A stretch of DNA of 64,000 nt from CAZFYZ01 sp964523735 (GTDB taxonomy: Bacteria; Armatimonadota; UBA5829). The number at the start of each line of letters is the position of its first letter. The stretch's first letter is position 1. Positions 17,498-26,049 of this stretch are shown here, piece after piece. The translations under genes were made by a program, and so were the position numbers. The notes beneath the pieces were generated by a model. The model was not told where the DNA came from and did no database searches. It was given only the letters and a program-made list of their open reading frames with translations. The stretch spans positions 1-64,000 of the forward strand of contig CAZFYZ010000002.1 in NCBI GenBank assembly GCA_964523735.1. The letters are read 5' to 3'.

Positions 17498-17535
17498 CAA
17501 AAAACCAGCTCCACCCCAAGATGGGGGCGAGCTGG
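17498..17535 (-). terminator. Rho-independent terminator on the minus strand
   Basis: CCAGCTC (17505-17511) pairs with GAGCTGG (17529-17535), with an inner CCCC/GGGG pairing. On the minus strand the stem is followed by GTTTTTTGTT. It separates the hydrogenase-related operon from transcription entering from the 18-kb side. Confidence 0.65.
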
Positions 17536-17784
17536 CTCGAGCCTTTCAATATGCGAGTCTATTCGTCAAGAATCGTACAGTGCGTAAGGCGAACGTTGCG
17601 GTGGGTCATCGGGGCAGTGCAACCTCGACGGCGCAGAGAAACTCCGGGTTACGGCGTTGATACGAAAGGCGAGAAAGGCAGACTTCTAGAGCCAGGCGGG
17701 CGCTGGAGGGCACAGTACTCGTGCACCTATTGCCACAATCTGGAAACGCTCAGGCATCCAGGTGCCATTATACCTGGCTGGGTT

Positions 17785-18015
17785 AGGCTTGTCAAAGTCG
17801 CGCGCTCAAACAAGTCGCGCGCTTTGGGAGCGAGACCGTCAAAGGTAACAGCCGACGAACTGCTCGGTCGAGCCAAGACGGTCATGGAGCTGTGGCGATC
17901 GGGAACTCAGGCTGATAGGAAGGCCATTGTGAGGCTATATGTGCTAGACCTGGTTGCCGACCCCGCGACGCGGAGCATCACTGGAACACTCGTTGACCCT
18001 CTGATGGCAGCGAAT
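17785..18015 (+). pseudogene. Remnant of a site-specific recombinase (C-terminal part)
   Basis: The translated segment with LLGRAKTVMELWRSGTQ then ADRKAIVRLYVLDLVADP and SITGTLVDPL resembles the C-terminal region of large serine recombinases. The upstream part of the frame has no recognisable domain and no resolvase catalytic region, so this is probably a decayed fragment. The open frame runs on through a strong hairpin (18021-18054), which a real coding sequence would be unlikely to do. The rest of 17386-18500 contains no convincing intact gene. Confidence 0.4.
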
Positions 18016-18020
18016 ACGAA

Positions 18021-18054
18021 AGAAGGCCCGGAGCCTAACGGTTCCGGGCCTTCT
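18021..18054 (+). terminator. Perfect 12-bp hairpin
   Basis: AGAAGGCCCGGA (18021-18032) and TCCGGGCCTTCT (18043-18054) form a perfect stem with a 10-nt loop, directly after the recombinase remnant. There is no long T-tract. It lies 11 nt before the 22-bp repeat described next. Confidence 0.6.
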
Positions 18055-18064
18055 ATATGCAGTT

Positions 18065-18086
18065 ACATGGTAGCCCCGAAGGGATG
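18065..18086 (+). repeat. 22-bp direct repeat, copy 1
   Basis: The 22 bases from ACATGGTAGCC at 18065 to GAAGGGATG at 18086 are identical to 30069-30090. Both copies follow a hairpin closely. Further similarity continues after both, around CAAACGTTCAG (18182-18192 and 30102-30112) and TGGTGG...CTGAG. The two copies bracket the 12-kb carbohydrate region in direct orientation. Confidence 0.6.
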
Positions 18087-18500
18087 TGTGTCATCTGCAT
18101 ATCGAGGAGGTTTGTTCCAGTTCCGGTGCGCCTGACGGGATGGAATGTGGGTAGATTGCTGAACGGACGCAGGCTTCGGAGCAAACGTTCAGGCGAAACA
18201 GCACTCCCGAAGGTGGATTGGTGGGAGCCTGAGACAATCCCACGACGTGAACAACCCTCTTCTTCCTCGTGCGTCACCTGGAAATCGCCATCGCCAGGGC
18301 GCAAGGTATGGCTCGAATCGAGGAACAAGGAGAACCCGCTGGGTCAGACGTATTGGCGCGTAGCGCTCAAGCATAAGTCCAACCACGCAAAGGTCGCGGT
18401 GGCCAGACAGATGGTGTAGCGGTTTCCTTGGCTGTCCCAGCCGTGGCCCGTTGGTCTGTCAATGGGCCACGGCCAGGATGATTCCGACTGACACAGCCGT

Positions 18501-21119
18501 CTACCGACTGCTAATGGATACGGGTGTGGCTCCCTGTCCTCCGTCGCCAGGGCCAACTTCGACTGCCTGCAGGAAAGCCTCTCCGACTACGCCAGCGTCA
18601 GCATCGCCGCCCACAAAGCGCAGGTCTATCACCCCGTTACGAGGACTGACGTTGTTGAACACCAGATCCACCGCGTTCCTGATGCCACCTGCCGTAGCGA
18701 CCACATCCATCTTGCTGACGACCTTCTCGCCGTTTAGGAAGACGGTAACGCAGTTAGTCTTGGTATCGACGCCGCTTGCAGCGCAGAACTTGAGCCTGAC
18801 ATAATAGGCCCCAGGGCCGACGGTCACATTGACTGTGAAATCACGGGCGTGCACTCCGTAGCGGTAGAGTTCGGGATCGCTGGTTGCAGTGATGTCACAC
18901 GCAACGGGCTGAGTCCACCATGTGGTAGGGACCGTGTCAATGTTTGCGCCAAGTCGTGTTATGCACTCCATGCCCGGTCGCCACTTGTTCCCGGCCGAAT
19001 CGGTATAGTCCTCCCGACCGGTGTAGCCGAAGATCATTCGCTGGGTATCTTTGGGGCCTCCGCCCTCTCCGTAGCCCGCGTTGCCGGTGGCACTCGACCA
19101 TTGAACCGCATCTACGTAGACCCTTGTCCCCACGGAGTAGGGGTTCTTGGTGCCGATTGTAGTGATCGTGAGTGTGTGCTGGCCTGCCGAAAGCCCGTTC
19201 TTGTAGCAGAGCACCTGCTGATATCTCGTGCTTGGATTCCAGCAGTCGATGCCCGAGAGCTGCTTGACGCCATCCAGGTAGACATCCGCCTTTCCTCCGT
19301 CGGCACTCACACGGCCGATAAGCCTTACCTGGTCTCCGGTGAACACCCAGCTCATCGAGCGCCCGGACTGAGCGGCATATCGCGAACTGCCGCCGTGATC
19401 ATTGGCATCGGTGGAGGTCTGCCAACTGCCCACATAGGTGAGGCTGGGATCATCGGCAACCTGCTGAGGATCGACTCCTTCTATGACCACACTCTGCGCG
19501 CCGTCGTGCCTGATCGCCAGGATCTGATCGCCATTACCGAGGGCCTTGAGGGTATAGCCGTTGGCGCTCAGGTTCGATCTCAAGCTGAGGGCGGCGCCGT
19601 TGGCTTTGGCTGAAGTGGGTGCGAAGGACAGCCGAAGCACTTCCGTTGTGTTAGCGGGAGCATCGAACGTTGTATAGCTGATCTTGCCTCTGCCGTAGAT
19701 GACGGAGCTGATGGTGGCACTGCTGCGGACGATATGGTTCTCGCGATTGGCGCCGAGGCTTTCAGGCAGCCAGGCGACTGTGTCCAGCAGGTGCTTGATC
19801 ACGCTTGGGTGCGCTATCTTGAACCAAGCCCCGTTTACGATGCACCCTCCGTCGATGTTATCTTCCGAGAAACCCGTTTCGTGACCATCATAGGTCGCCA
19901 GCAGCTGGCTGCGGCGGGCGATCTCTCTTGCCCACTCGCTGTCGGCCTCGACGCCCAACTGTGCAAAAGCCTTGGTGAGTTCCATCGAGGGATACCACAG
20001 GGATCGCCCGCAGCAGTTGAACGATTCAGGATAGGCCCACGCCCCACTGTAGGTATCGCTGCCGGATTCCGGACTCACACTGGTGTGGTTGAGGTAGATG
20101 CCCAGGATGTTGCGAACATCGTTGCGCCAGTTCGGGAAGTAGCTCTTGTTGTCCATCATGTAGCGAGCGGCGAAGTTAGTGACGTACTGACATTGGGTGT
20201 TGCACTCCCAGTCCCAGAAGTTGCGGCCCCAGATATCGTTCTGTGTCCAGCGCGGCAGTAGTCTGTCTCGAAGATACGCTCTGCCGGCGTCTCTGGCGGT
20301 CACGATGCTGTTGCCGGAGCCGGTGTATCCGAGCCGGATCAGCTCGTCCAGGAAGTAGAGGATGTAACTGACTCCGCCGGTCATCCGGGTCCCCCAGCCG
20401 ACCTGTTCGGGGTTGGCGTATCTGCCCCAAGGATCAGAAGCGGGGGACGTATTGCAGTGCTGTGCCAGCAGATCCCCCCAGTGCTTTGCGGCAGTGAACC
20501 AGCGATCATCGCCAACCACCTGATAGGCTCTTAGGATTGCCAACCCCGCTTCGGCCGCGATATCAAGCTGAATATAGCCGGCGGGGTTCGCAGGACCGTA
20601 GATGGCGCCTTTGACCGGCACGCTGACCAGGAACTTCGGCCAAGGCTGAGAGTCGTCTGTCTGGCAGTAGTCCAACAGGAAGTCTGAAGCCCACTCTATA
20701 TGGGCGATGGCGGCCGGATCCCCCGTGTAGCGGTAGTAATCGACCAAGCCGGTGATCACGAATATCGTGCGCTGAACTTTGTCTCCGTTGTCCCAGTCTC
20801 TGGTGACCGGAATGCTAATATCGCCCGTCGCCGATATGGCCCAGTTGCCGTTCCACAGGAACTCCGGGTATTCGGCCGGGGCCTTTCCGGCTGGGGTCCA
20901 GGGGTACCTTTTTAGGGTCTCGGCGGCGATGCGGATTCGCCAGTCGCACTGCCCGTTTAGGCCCGTGTACCATGGTGCTATTACACCATACCTATCCTCG
21001 ACAGTGTCGTGGGCGTAATAACGCGCCAGCTTGGCAGCGCCGGAGGCATTGGTCAAAACCATGCAGCTAAGCGCGACAGTCACCACGGCTGATTGTAGTG
21101 CTTTACAGAGTCTCATCAT
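18501..21119 (-). CDS. Secreted six-hairpin-type glycosidase-like protein with malectin domain
   Basis: 872 residues from ATG 21119 (a second ATG at 21116 is better spaced from GGGAG). A signal peptide (ALQSAVVTVALSCMVLTNASGA) is followed by a large helical region to about residue 480 rich in Trp and aromatic residues. That region has the look of an (alpha/alpha)6 barrel carbohydrate-active enzyme (DWDNGDKVQRTIFVITGLVDYYRYTGD, WSGAWAYPESFNCCGRSLWYPS-like segments). A beta-sandwich with a YVDAVQWS strand follows at about 600-690. The C-terminal 160 residues form a malectin carbohydrate-binding domain (FGYTGREDYTDSAGNKWRPG, YYVRLKFCAASG, VGEAFLQAVEV). I cannot assign a GH family. It probably depolymerises a plant or microbial polysaccharide, with the symporter gene just upstream importing products. 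Confidence 0.7.
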   Translation of the reverse strand: MMRLCKALQSAVVTVALSCMVLTNASGAAKLARYYAHDTVEDRYGVIAPWYTGLNGQCDWRIRIAAETLKRYPWTPAGKAPAEYPEFLWNGNWAISATGDISIPVTRDWDNGDKVQRTIFVITGLVDYYRYTGDPAAIAHIEWASDFLLDYCQTDDSQPWPKFLVSVPVKGAIYGPANPAGYIQLDIAAEAGLAILRAYQVVGDDRWFTAAKHWGDLLAQHCNTSPASDPWGRYANPEQVGWGTRMTGGVSYILYFLDELIRLGYTGSGNSIVTARDAGRAYLRDRLLPRWTQNDIWGRNFWDWECNTQCQYVTNFAARYMMDNKSYFPNWRNDVRNILGIYLNHTSVSPESGSDTYSGAWAYPESFNCCGRSLWYPSMELTKAFAQLGVEADSEWAREIARRSQLLATYDGHETGFSEDNIDGGCIVNGAWFKIAHPSVIKHLLDTVAWLPESLGANRENHIVRSSATISSVIYGRGKISYTTFDAPANTTEVLRLSFAPTSAKANGAALSLRSNLSANGYTLKALGNGDQILAIRHDGAQSVVIEGVDPQQVADDPSLTYVGSWQTSTDANDHGGSSRYAAQSGRSMSWVFTGDQVRLIGRVSADGGKADVYLDGVKQLSGIDCWNPSTRYQQVLCYKNGLSAGQHTLTITTIGTKNPYSVGTRVYVDAVQWSSATGNAGYGEGGGPKDTQRMIFGYTGREDYTDSAGNKWRPGMECITRLGANIDTVPTTWWTQPVACDITATSDPELYRYGVHARDFTVNVTVGPGAYYVRLKFCAASGVDTKTNCVTVFLNGEKVVSKMDVVATAGGIRNAVDLVFNNVSPRNGVIDLRFVGGDADAGVVGEAFLQAVEVGPGDGGQGATPVSISSR

Positions 21120-21228
21120 CTTCTCCCATTCTTCTGGTAGTATTGCCGTCTTTGTGGCTTCTGTAGGGTAGTGTCGAGCGCGAGTTGCGCCGTTCTGGTT
21201 GTTATTTCCAACTGCTAGACCTCGATTG

Positions 21229-22830
21229 CTATCTGAAACGAATGTAAAGGAAGACCACGAAAGAGAAGATGATCGCCCACCAGATCGCCGGGTTACGCAG
21301 ACCGCGCATCTGGTGCTGCTGTTCCTTGGGGACTTTGAGGCTTGCTCTGTTCCAGATAAGCCCCTCAAGCTCCGCATCACTCTTGGGCTTTGTGAGCAGG
21401 CTGACTACTGCGGCAACGAGCACGCATGTCCAGAACACGATTCCCGTGCGGTTCAAGAATGGGATGATGTACTGGCCCCAGCTATGTGGAAAGTGCGGCG
21501 AGAGCAGCTCCAGGCCCAGGCTAAGCGGGATTGTAAGTATTCCTGCCGCAAGCGCTCCGGCATGCGTGGTCCGCTTCCAGAGTATCCCCAGCAGGAACAT
21601 TGTTGCGATCCCCGGAGTGAAGTAGCCGTAGACGTTCAGCAAGTAGATGAAGATAGGCTTGCCGGACTGGGAGATCGAAACGATTGCCCATATGACCGCC
21701 AGCGCAGTGATCACCATGCCCGTGAGCTTTCCGAACTTGACCGCCTGCTGTTCCGTGGCTTTCTTGTTGATGTAGGGTAGGTAGAAGTCGACTGCTGCGA
21801 TCGTCGTGCAAGAGTTCAAAGCGCCTGAAACGTGGGACATAATCGCGGCGATCAGCCCCGCCATCACCAGGCCCCGCACTCCGGGCGGAAGCAGATTCTC
21901 AACCAGCGTCGGAAATGTCATATCACCCTTCGCCAAGTGGGGGAATATGAATGGCGCCGCGAGCCCCGGGACGATGTAGATGAAGGGCAACGCCACCTGC
22001 AGGTAGTGTGTGAACACGATTCCCATTCGGGCGTTCCATTCGTCCTTCGCCGCGAGTGCGCGCTGTACGATGAACTGGTTCGCAGCACAGTAGAATATGC
22101 TGATGCACGCCAGTCCTCCGAGGAACATGGTCCACGGGAACTGCGGGTCGTTTGCCGGGAGAATCAGATGCCACTCGTTGGAGTGCGACATGAGCCCTTT
22201 AAGCCCACCCACTTTGTGATGGCCCACCGTCACGAATGATAGGATCGCGCCGCCAGCCATCAGCACGATGAGCTGCATCATTTCGGTCCAGACAACCGCA
22301 CGCAAGCCGCCGGTGATCGTGTACGCCGCGATCAGAAGCGCAAGCGCGATGATGCTCTCAGCGATCGGTATCTGTGGGACGAGTGTGTTGACGGCCAGCG
22401 CTCCGAGGTAGAGCACTGCGCTGATCTCCACGAAGACGTACGTCAGGAAGATCAGCGCCGCGTAGGCAGCCCGAGCGGCGCCTCCGAACCTGCGGTCCAG
22501 AAACTCCGGCATCGTGTAGAAGCCATTGCGGAGGTAGAACGGCAGAAATACCCAAAGAAGCGCGAAGTATCCCAAGAACACCGCTGGCCAGGCAATGTTC
22601 ATCGCGCAGAACCCGTATACGTAGGCGACGCCCATTACGCTGACGAAGTGGTGGCTGCTGATGTTGGCCGCCACTATGCTTCCGCCGACCATCCACCAAG
22701 GCAGCTTGTCTCCCGCCAGGAAGTAATCGCGCCTGGTGCTCATGGTCTGGCGTGCGGCAATCAGCCCCAAAACCAGGACTGCAACGATGTAGATGCCGAA
22801 GACACCTATGTCGATCCCGTGGACTCTCAT
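21229..22830 (-). CDS. Sodium:solute symporter (SSS family)
   Basis: 533 residues, about 13-14 hydrophobic helices, fits the SSS/SGLT family of Na+-coupled sugar or organic-acid transporters. Family landmarks: RRDYFLAGDKLPWWMVGGSIVAANIS (TM1-2), the GFYTMPEFLDRRFG segment, GGLRAVVWTEMMQ, and VMAGLIAAIMSHVSGALNSCTT (sodium-site helix 8). The ATG at 22830 is chosen; TTG at 22833 directly precedes it, and no good ribosome-binding site is visible for either. The gene lies between the DeoR regulator and the glycosidase-like gene, all on the minus strand, so it probably imports the sugar released by that enzyme. SGLT-like glucose or galactose transport is the best guess. Confidence 0.88.
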   Translation of the reverse strand: MRVHGIDIGVFGIYIVAVLVLGLIAARQTMSTRRDYFLAGDKLPWWMVGGSIVAANISSHHFVSVMGVAYVYGFCAMNIAWPAVFLGYFALLWVFLPFYLRNGFYTMPEFLDRRFGGAARAAYAALIFLTYVFVEISAVLYLGALAVNTLVPQIPIAESIIALALLIAAYTITGGLRAVVWTEMMQLIVLMAGGAILSFVTVGHHKVGGLKGLMSHSNEWHLILPANDPQFPWTMFLGGLACISIFYCAANQFIVQRALAAKDEWNARMGIVFTHYLQVALPFIYIVPGLAAPFIFPHLAKGDMTFPTLVENLLPPGVRGLVMAGLIAAIMSHVSGALNSCTTIAAVDFYLPYINKKATEQQAVKFGKLTGMVITALAVIWAIVSISQSGKPIFIYLLNVYGYFTPGIATMFLLGILWKRTTHAGALAAGILTIPLSLGLELLSPHFPHSWGQYIIPFLNRTGIVFWTCVLVAAVVSLLTKPKSDAELEGLIWNRASLKVPKEQQHQMRGLRNPAIWWAIIFSFVVFLYIRFR

Positions 22831-22910
22831 CAACTGGATGTTAGCCTATGCCACAAGACTTGTCAAGTGGCTTCTGGAGATTATTGTGGATAACGGCAGC
22901 TTGGCAGTAC

Positions 22911-23729
22911 TTAGTGCTGTGAATAGAGCTCCTGCTCCTGCCCTGCTATGACCAACTCCACATCCTCTTCCGAGAGCTGCTCCGCAAAGTCGGAGGTTAC
23001 GCCCTCATCAGTAATCAGCACATTGATGAGGTCCAGTGGAGCGACTTGGGCATACGAGAACTGCCCCAGCTTCGAGGAGTCGCAGAGGACAATCACCTTC
23101 CTTGCGTGGTCGATGATCAGCCTTTCCCAGCGCGCTCCTCCGCGGTCAAGCGTGGTGATGCCCCGACTGGAATCAATCGCGGCTGCACCGATGAATGCTA
23201 CATCCCAATAGAGCGATGCCACGGCTTCTTCCGAGAGCGACCAGTCTGACGCCAGACTGTCCGTTCGTATAGTTCCTCCGATGAAGTCGACCGGAGCTAT
23301 CTCGTGAGAGGCGACATATGCGGCTATCTCAAGCGAATTCGTGACAACGCGCAATGGCCGGTCGCCGGGCATCCGAGTGACAAGTTCATAAGTGGTAGTG
23401 CCTGCGCCGACGAAGATGGTGCCGAACTCGGGGATATGAGCCAGTGCGGCAGCCCCGATCTTGCTCTTCTCGTCGAGGTGTGCACTCCTGGTCTCTGCAT
23501 AGGGCCTGCGGGGTGTGGAGCCGCTCTTGGGAACCGCTCCCCCGTGCACTCGCAGCAGCCTGCCCTCCCTGTGGAGCCGGTCGAGGTCGTTGCGGACAGT
23601 GTTCTCACCTACACCCAAAGTTTCCGCAAGCGCGACTACCTTGACTGACCCATACTGCGAAGCCCAGTTGCAGATAATCCTGCGCCGTTCTGCCCCGACC
23701 ATGCCATCAGCCTTTTTGTTGGGGTTCAT
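22911..23729 (-). CDS. DeoR-family transcriptional regulator
   Basis: 272 residues from ATG 23729, with GAGGTG upstream. An N-terminal winged helix-turn-helix (VKVVALAETLGVGENTVRNDLDRLHREGRLLRVHGGAV) is followed by the DeoR sensor domain related to ribose-5-phosphate isomerase folds, with FVGAGTTTYELV, VVTNSLEIA and FIGGTIR motifs and the terminal IVLCDSSKLG. DeoR proteins sense phosphorylated sugars and repress catabolic operons. Its position immediately upstream of the SSS symporter and glycosidase genes on the same strand suggests local control of sugar use. The open frame extends further upstream to 23798, but that stretch lacks the usual regulator start. Confidence 0.88.
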   Translation of the reverse strand: MNPNKKADGMVGAERRRIICNWASQYGSVKVVALAETLGVGENTVRNDLDRLHREGRLLRVHGGAVPKSGSTPRRPYAETRSAHLDEKSKIGAAALAHIPEFGTIFVGAGTTTYELVTRMPGDRPLRVVTNSLEIAAYVASHEIAPVDFIGGTIRTDSLASDWSLSEEAVASLYWDVAFIGAAAIDSSRGITTLDRGGARWERLIIDHARKVIVLCDSSKLGQFSYAQVAPLDLINVLITDEGVTSDFAEQLSEEDVELVIAGQEQELYSQH

Positions 23730-23910
23730 TGCCACCGCGCACCTCACAATGTCAAGCGTTCCGTGGATATCCCACATATGGAACGCAGTATTATTCACAA
23801 TCTTACCATGAATGGCAGATGAGTCACTAGCGAAATGCGCAGGGAACCCCTAGCATGGCCGAAGACGGCCTGTCCGTGTCTGGATTTCCCACAGAATGGA
23901 CAGAAGAGGG

Positions 23911-23939
23911 GTTGACGGCGAGAATGCCTCGCCGTCAAC
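23911..23939 (-). terminator. Terminator after the PEP-CTERM gene
   Basis: A perfect 12-bp stem (GTTGACGGCGAG at 23911-23922 with CTCGCCGTCAAC at 23928-23939) and 5-nt loop begins 10 nt after the stop of the PEP-CTERM gene. It is followed on the minus strand by pyrimidine-rich CCCCTCTTCTG. Confidence 0.75.
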
Positions 23940-23948
23940 TGAGGTAAG

Positions 23949-24707
23949 TCAGAACTTACGTCGAATGAAGCCTGCCGCGCCGGCAAGACCGGTCAGCAGA
24001 GCGATCAGAGCGGAGGGCTCAGGAACCATGTTGTTGTCAATGAAGTAGCCGACGGCTTGAGGACCGGTGAATGTGCCGTGCCAGCCGTTTCCATACGCTC
24101 CATAGAACGTGCAGTTGCTCTGGTCCGGGACCGTGAGTGTGAAGCTACCATCCGGGCTATACGTTCCCGAAAATGATGGTGTAGTGCCGTCCGGCCATGA
24201 GAGATAGATACCCTCGAAAACCCCGTCAGCAGCTGATGTTATCCGCACGGTGCCGCTATAAGGGCCCGAGAGTGTCTGAACGTTCAGGTTCCAGTCACCG
24301 ATCCAGCCCGTTGCGCCAGGGCTTGAGAACATGCCAACGCCATAGTAGAGATCAGCTCCACCCTCGAGAATCCCCGGGATGAGGTAGTAGCCACCGAAAC
24401 CGAAGTCACCAACAGTGCCGACCTGCGAGACAACCAGATCAGGGATTGCTGGCGTGGTCACGTTGTACGACACGGCGGAACCTGTTTGCTGTCCCACAAT
24501 GTCCCAATCCAAACCAGCCCACGAACCCGCGCCCGAGAAGTTCCCGTCCTCGCCGAACGTGACCTCTGCCGGACCGGAGGCCCACATGATGTCAGCGCCT
24601 CCCGATACGTGATAGACGTTGTGGTTGAAGCTCAGAGCCTGGGCACTGGCTCCAACAAGGAACGTGGCAGCCATCATCACAATGGCCAATAGCAGTGATC
24701 TTTTCAT
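23949..24707 (-). CDS. PEP-CTERM secreted protein
   Basis: 252 residues. It has an N-terminal signal peptide (MKRSLLLAIVMMAATFLVGASAQA). The C-terminus is a PEP-CTERM sorting signal: VPEPSALIALL, then a hydrophobic helix (GLAGAAGF) and a basic tail IRRKF. Such proteins are exported, processed by an exosortase and placed in the exopolysaccharide or cell surface. The middle is glycine- and aromatic-rich with beta-structure character and no recognised domain. GAAGGAGGAG precedes the ATG at 24707. The gene has its own promoter and 5' hairpin upstream and a strong terminator downstream, so it is a single-gene unit. No exosortase gene is seen in the window. Confidence 0.85.
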   Translation of the reverse strand: MKRSLLLAIVMMAATFLVGASAQALSFNHNVYHVSGGADIMWASGPAEVTFGEDGNFSGAGSWAGLDWDIVGQQTGSAVSYNVTTPAIPDLVVSQVGTVGDFGFGGYYLIPGILEGGADLYYGVGMFSSPGATGWIGDWNLNVQTLSGPYSGTVRITSAADGVFEGIYLSWPDGTTPSFSGTYSPDGSFTLTVPDQSNCTFYGAYGNGWHGTFTGPQAVGYFIDNNMVPEPSALIALLTGLAGAAGFIRRKF

Positions 24708-24730
24708 TCTTTCTCCTCCTTCTCGTTATG

Positions 24731-24756
24731 TATGATCGCCTCTGTGGGCGATCATA
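24731..24756 (-). promoter_or_regulatory. 5' hairpin / operator-like palindrome of the PEP-CTERM gene
   Basis: TATGATCGCC (24731-24740) and GGCGATCATA (24747-24756) form a perfect 10-bp inverted repeat with a 6-nt centre. It starts about 7 nt after the predicted -10 box, so it would be the very 5' end of the transcript or an operator at +1. Confidence 0.5.
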
Positions 24757-24762
24757 TACGGC

Positions 24763-24790
24763 AGTATAACTCACAAAACCTGATCTGTAA
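24763..24790 (-). promoter_or_regulatory. Promoter of the PEP-CTERM gene
   Basis: On the minus strand TTACAG (24790-24785) and TATACT (24768-24763) are separated by 16 nt, 56 nt ahead of the ATG. The -10 box is good and the -35 box is weak. Confidence 0.4.
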
Positions 24791-24857
24791 CCTGGTAATA
24801 GTACCTGATTATGCATAAAACCACAATACGCCATACACGAATCAACAGTAGGCGCCA

Positions 24858-25931
24858 TTAAAGTATATGGCTATGTTGAGGGATCTTCGGCTGGCAAGCC
24901 CCTTGGGTCCTATCAAGCGACGCCGTCCGCGAAGAATAGCGGTCGAGGAGACGGGAGCAGTTTGAGTAGAGAATTTGGCGCATAGTCTCTCTTCCGTAGC
25001 CGCAGTCTTCGAGGGCTCGAACCAGCGCTCGCAGTTCCTCGTAGAGTAGGAATGTATAGCCGCCATCCCCTAAGGGAGCGGTCCCGATCTCCGTCTCCGT
25101 CATCTCAAGATGGTTGATGTAGTTGTCACCTGCATACTCCCGCGTTCCCCGCACCATAGTGATGGGAAGATCGCTGCCGAAAAGCAGACGATCGGGTCCA
25201 ACGGTCTGAAGCGCCAAGCTTAGCACCTCGTGATTGAGGTTAGCCGTAATATCGAAGCAGATCGATTCATAGGGAGCCAAATGCGGAAGTCCCTGAAGAG
25301 CAGTAGGTAAGCAATATGCTCTACCGACGTGGGCTACTATGATCGCCACATTCGGATAGGCTCCTGAGATGTCGATGAGGTCTCTTATGTTACGCTCATC
25401 AGCCAAACGCTTTGGGCCGGGGAGATGGAGCATCAGTATCCCGCCGACCTCGTTCAGCACCTCCAGATGATGACGCGGTAAGAAGTTTGGGACATGGCAC
25501 TCATCAGGACCTTGAGGCGCTAGATCTGGGTAAGGCTTAATGCCGATGAAGCCATTTGCCAGCGCCTGTGCCACCTTCTCCGCCGAGTACTCCGGTCTGG
25601 TGACAAAAAGCGCACCGGCACACACATCCTCCTGATCGATGCCTTGATGGACGTAAGCGTTGGACTGCTCAGTGTCCACTTCTTGGTAAACGTTACCGAA
25701 CACTAGTGCCTGAACTCGTGTGTGCGGAAAGAGCAAGCGGTAGTTTGCACGAAGCTGGCTCCACGTCTGATCCAGACCGAGTCGCAGGGCCCAATCCGCG
25801 CGCAGCCGCTCTGCGCTGACCTGCCCCACGTGACTCGCCAAGCCCATGTGGACATGGCAATCAAGGATCTGCTCCGGCAGCCACTCGACCAGTTCCTCTT
25901 CATAGATTCTTATGTCTGTGCGTCGCCTCAT
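24858..25931 (-). CDS. Amidohydrolase-2 family metal-dependent hydrolase
   Basis: 357 residues from ATG 25931 (AGGAAGAG 5 nt upstream; ATG 25952 is an alternative). It is a TIM-barrel hydrolase of the amidohydrolase-2 family, which includes decarboxylases, lactonases and uronate isomerase-like enzymes. Metal-ligand motifs are DCHVHMG near the N-terminus, MLHLPGP, IIVAHVGR, and the late catalytic Asp in LLFGSDLP. The substrate cannot be deduced. It follows the large repeat protein on the same strand, separated from it by a strong hairpin, and may act on a sugar lactone or aromatic breakdown product released from polysaccharide. No signal peptide, so it is cytoplasmic. Confidence 0.75.
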   Translation of the reverse strand: MRRRTDIRIYEEELVEWLPEQILDCHVHMGLASHVGQVSAERLRADWALRLGLDQTWSQLRANYRLLFPHTRVQALVFGNVYQEVDTEQSNAYVHQGIDQEDVCAGALFVTRPEYSAEKVAQALANGFIGIKPYPDLAPQGPDECHVPNFLPRHHLEVLNEVGGILMLHLPGPKRLADERNIRDLIDISGAYPNVAIIVAHVGRAYCLPTALQGLPHLAPYESICFDITANLNHEVLSLALQTVGPDRLLFGSDLPITMVRGTREYAGDNYINHLEMTETEIGTAPLGDGGYTFLLYEELRALVRALEDCGYGRETMRQILYSNCSRLLDRYSSRTASLDRTQGACQPKIPQHSHIL

Positions 25932-26011
25932 GCTTTCTCTTCCTACACTCATTCCGTCCCTCGCAGATGCCATACCATTATTTCGTCTCGCCTGCTATGT
26001 TGAGGCGCCTG

Positions 26012-26044
26012 AGGTGGTGGGACGGGAAACCCGCCCCACCACCT
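26012..26044 (-). terminator. Long hairpin terminator after the CBM-like repeat protein
   Basis: AGGTGGTGGGACGGG (26012-26026) and CCCGCCCCACCACCT (26030-26044) form a 15-bp stem with one mismatch (G-U in the minus-strand RNA) and a 3-nt loop, 6 nt after the stop codon. There is no T-tract. Confidence 0.6.
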
Positions 26045-26049
26045 GCTAT

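Noticed and set aside
18060..18095. Possible tRNA 3' end (reverse complement ends CTACCA)
   Set aside because: The T-arm and the other stems are missing in both repeat copies, so it is treated as part of the 22-bp repeat.
17479..18135. 218-codon plus-strand frame as an intact gene
   Set aside because: It crosses two strong hairpins and only a short central part resembles a recombinase C-terminus; kept as a remnant only.
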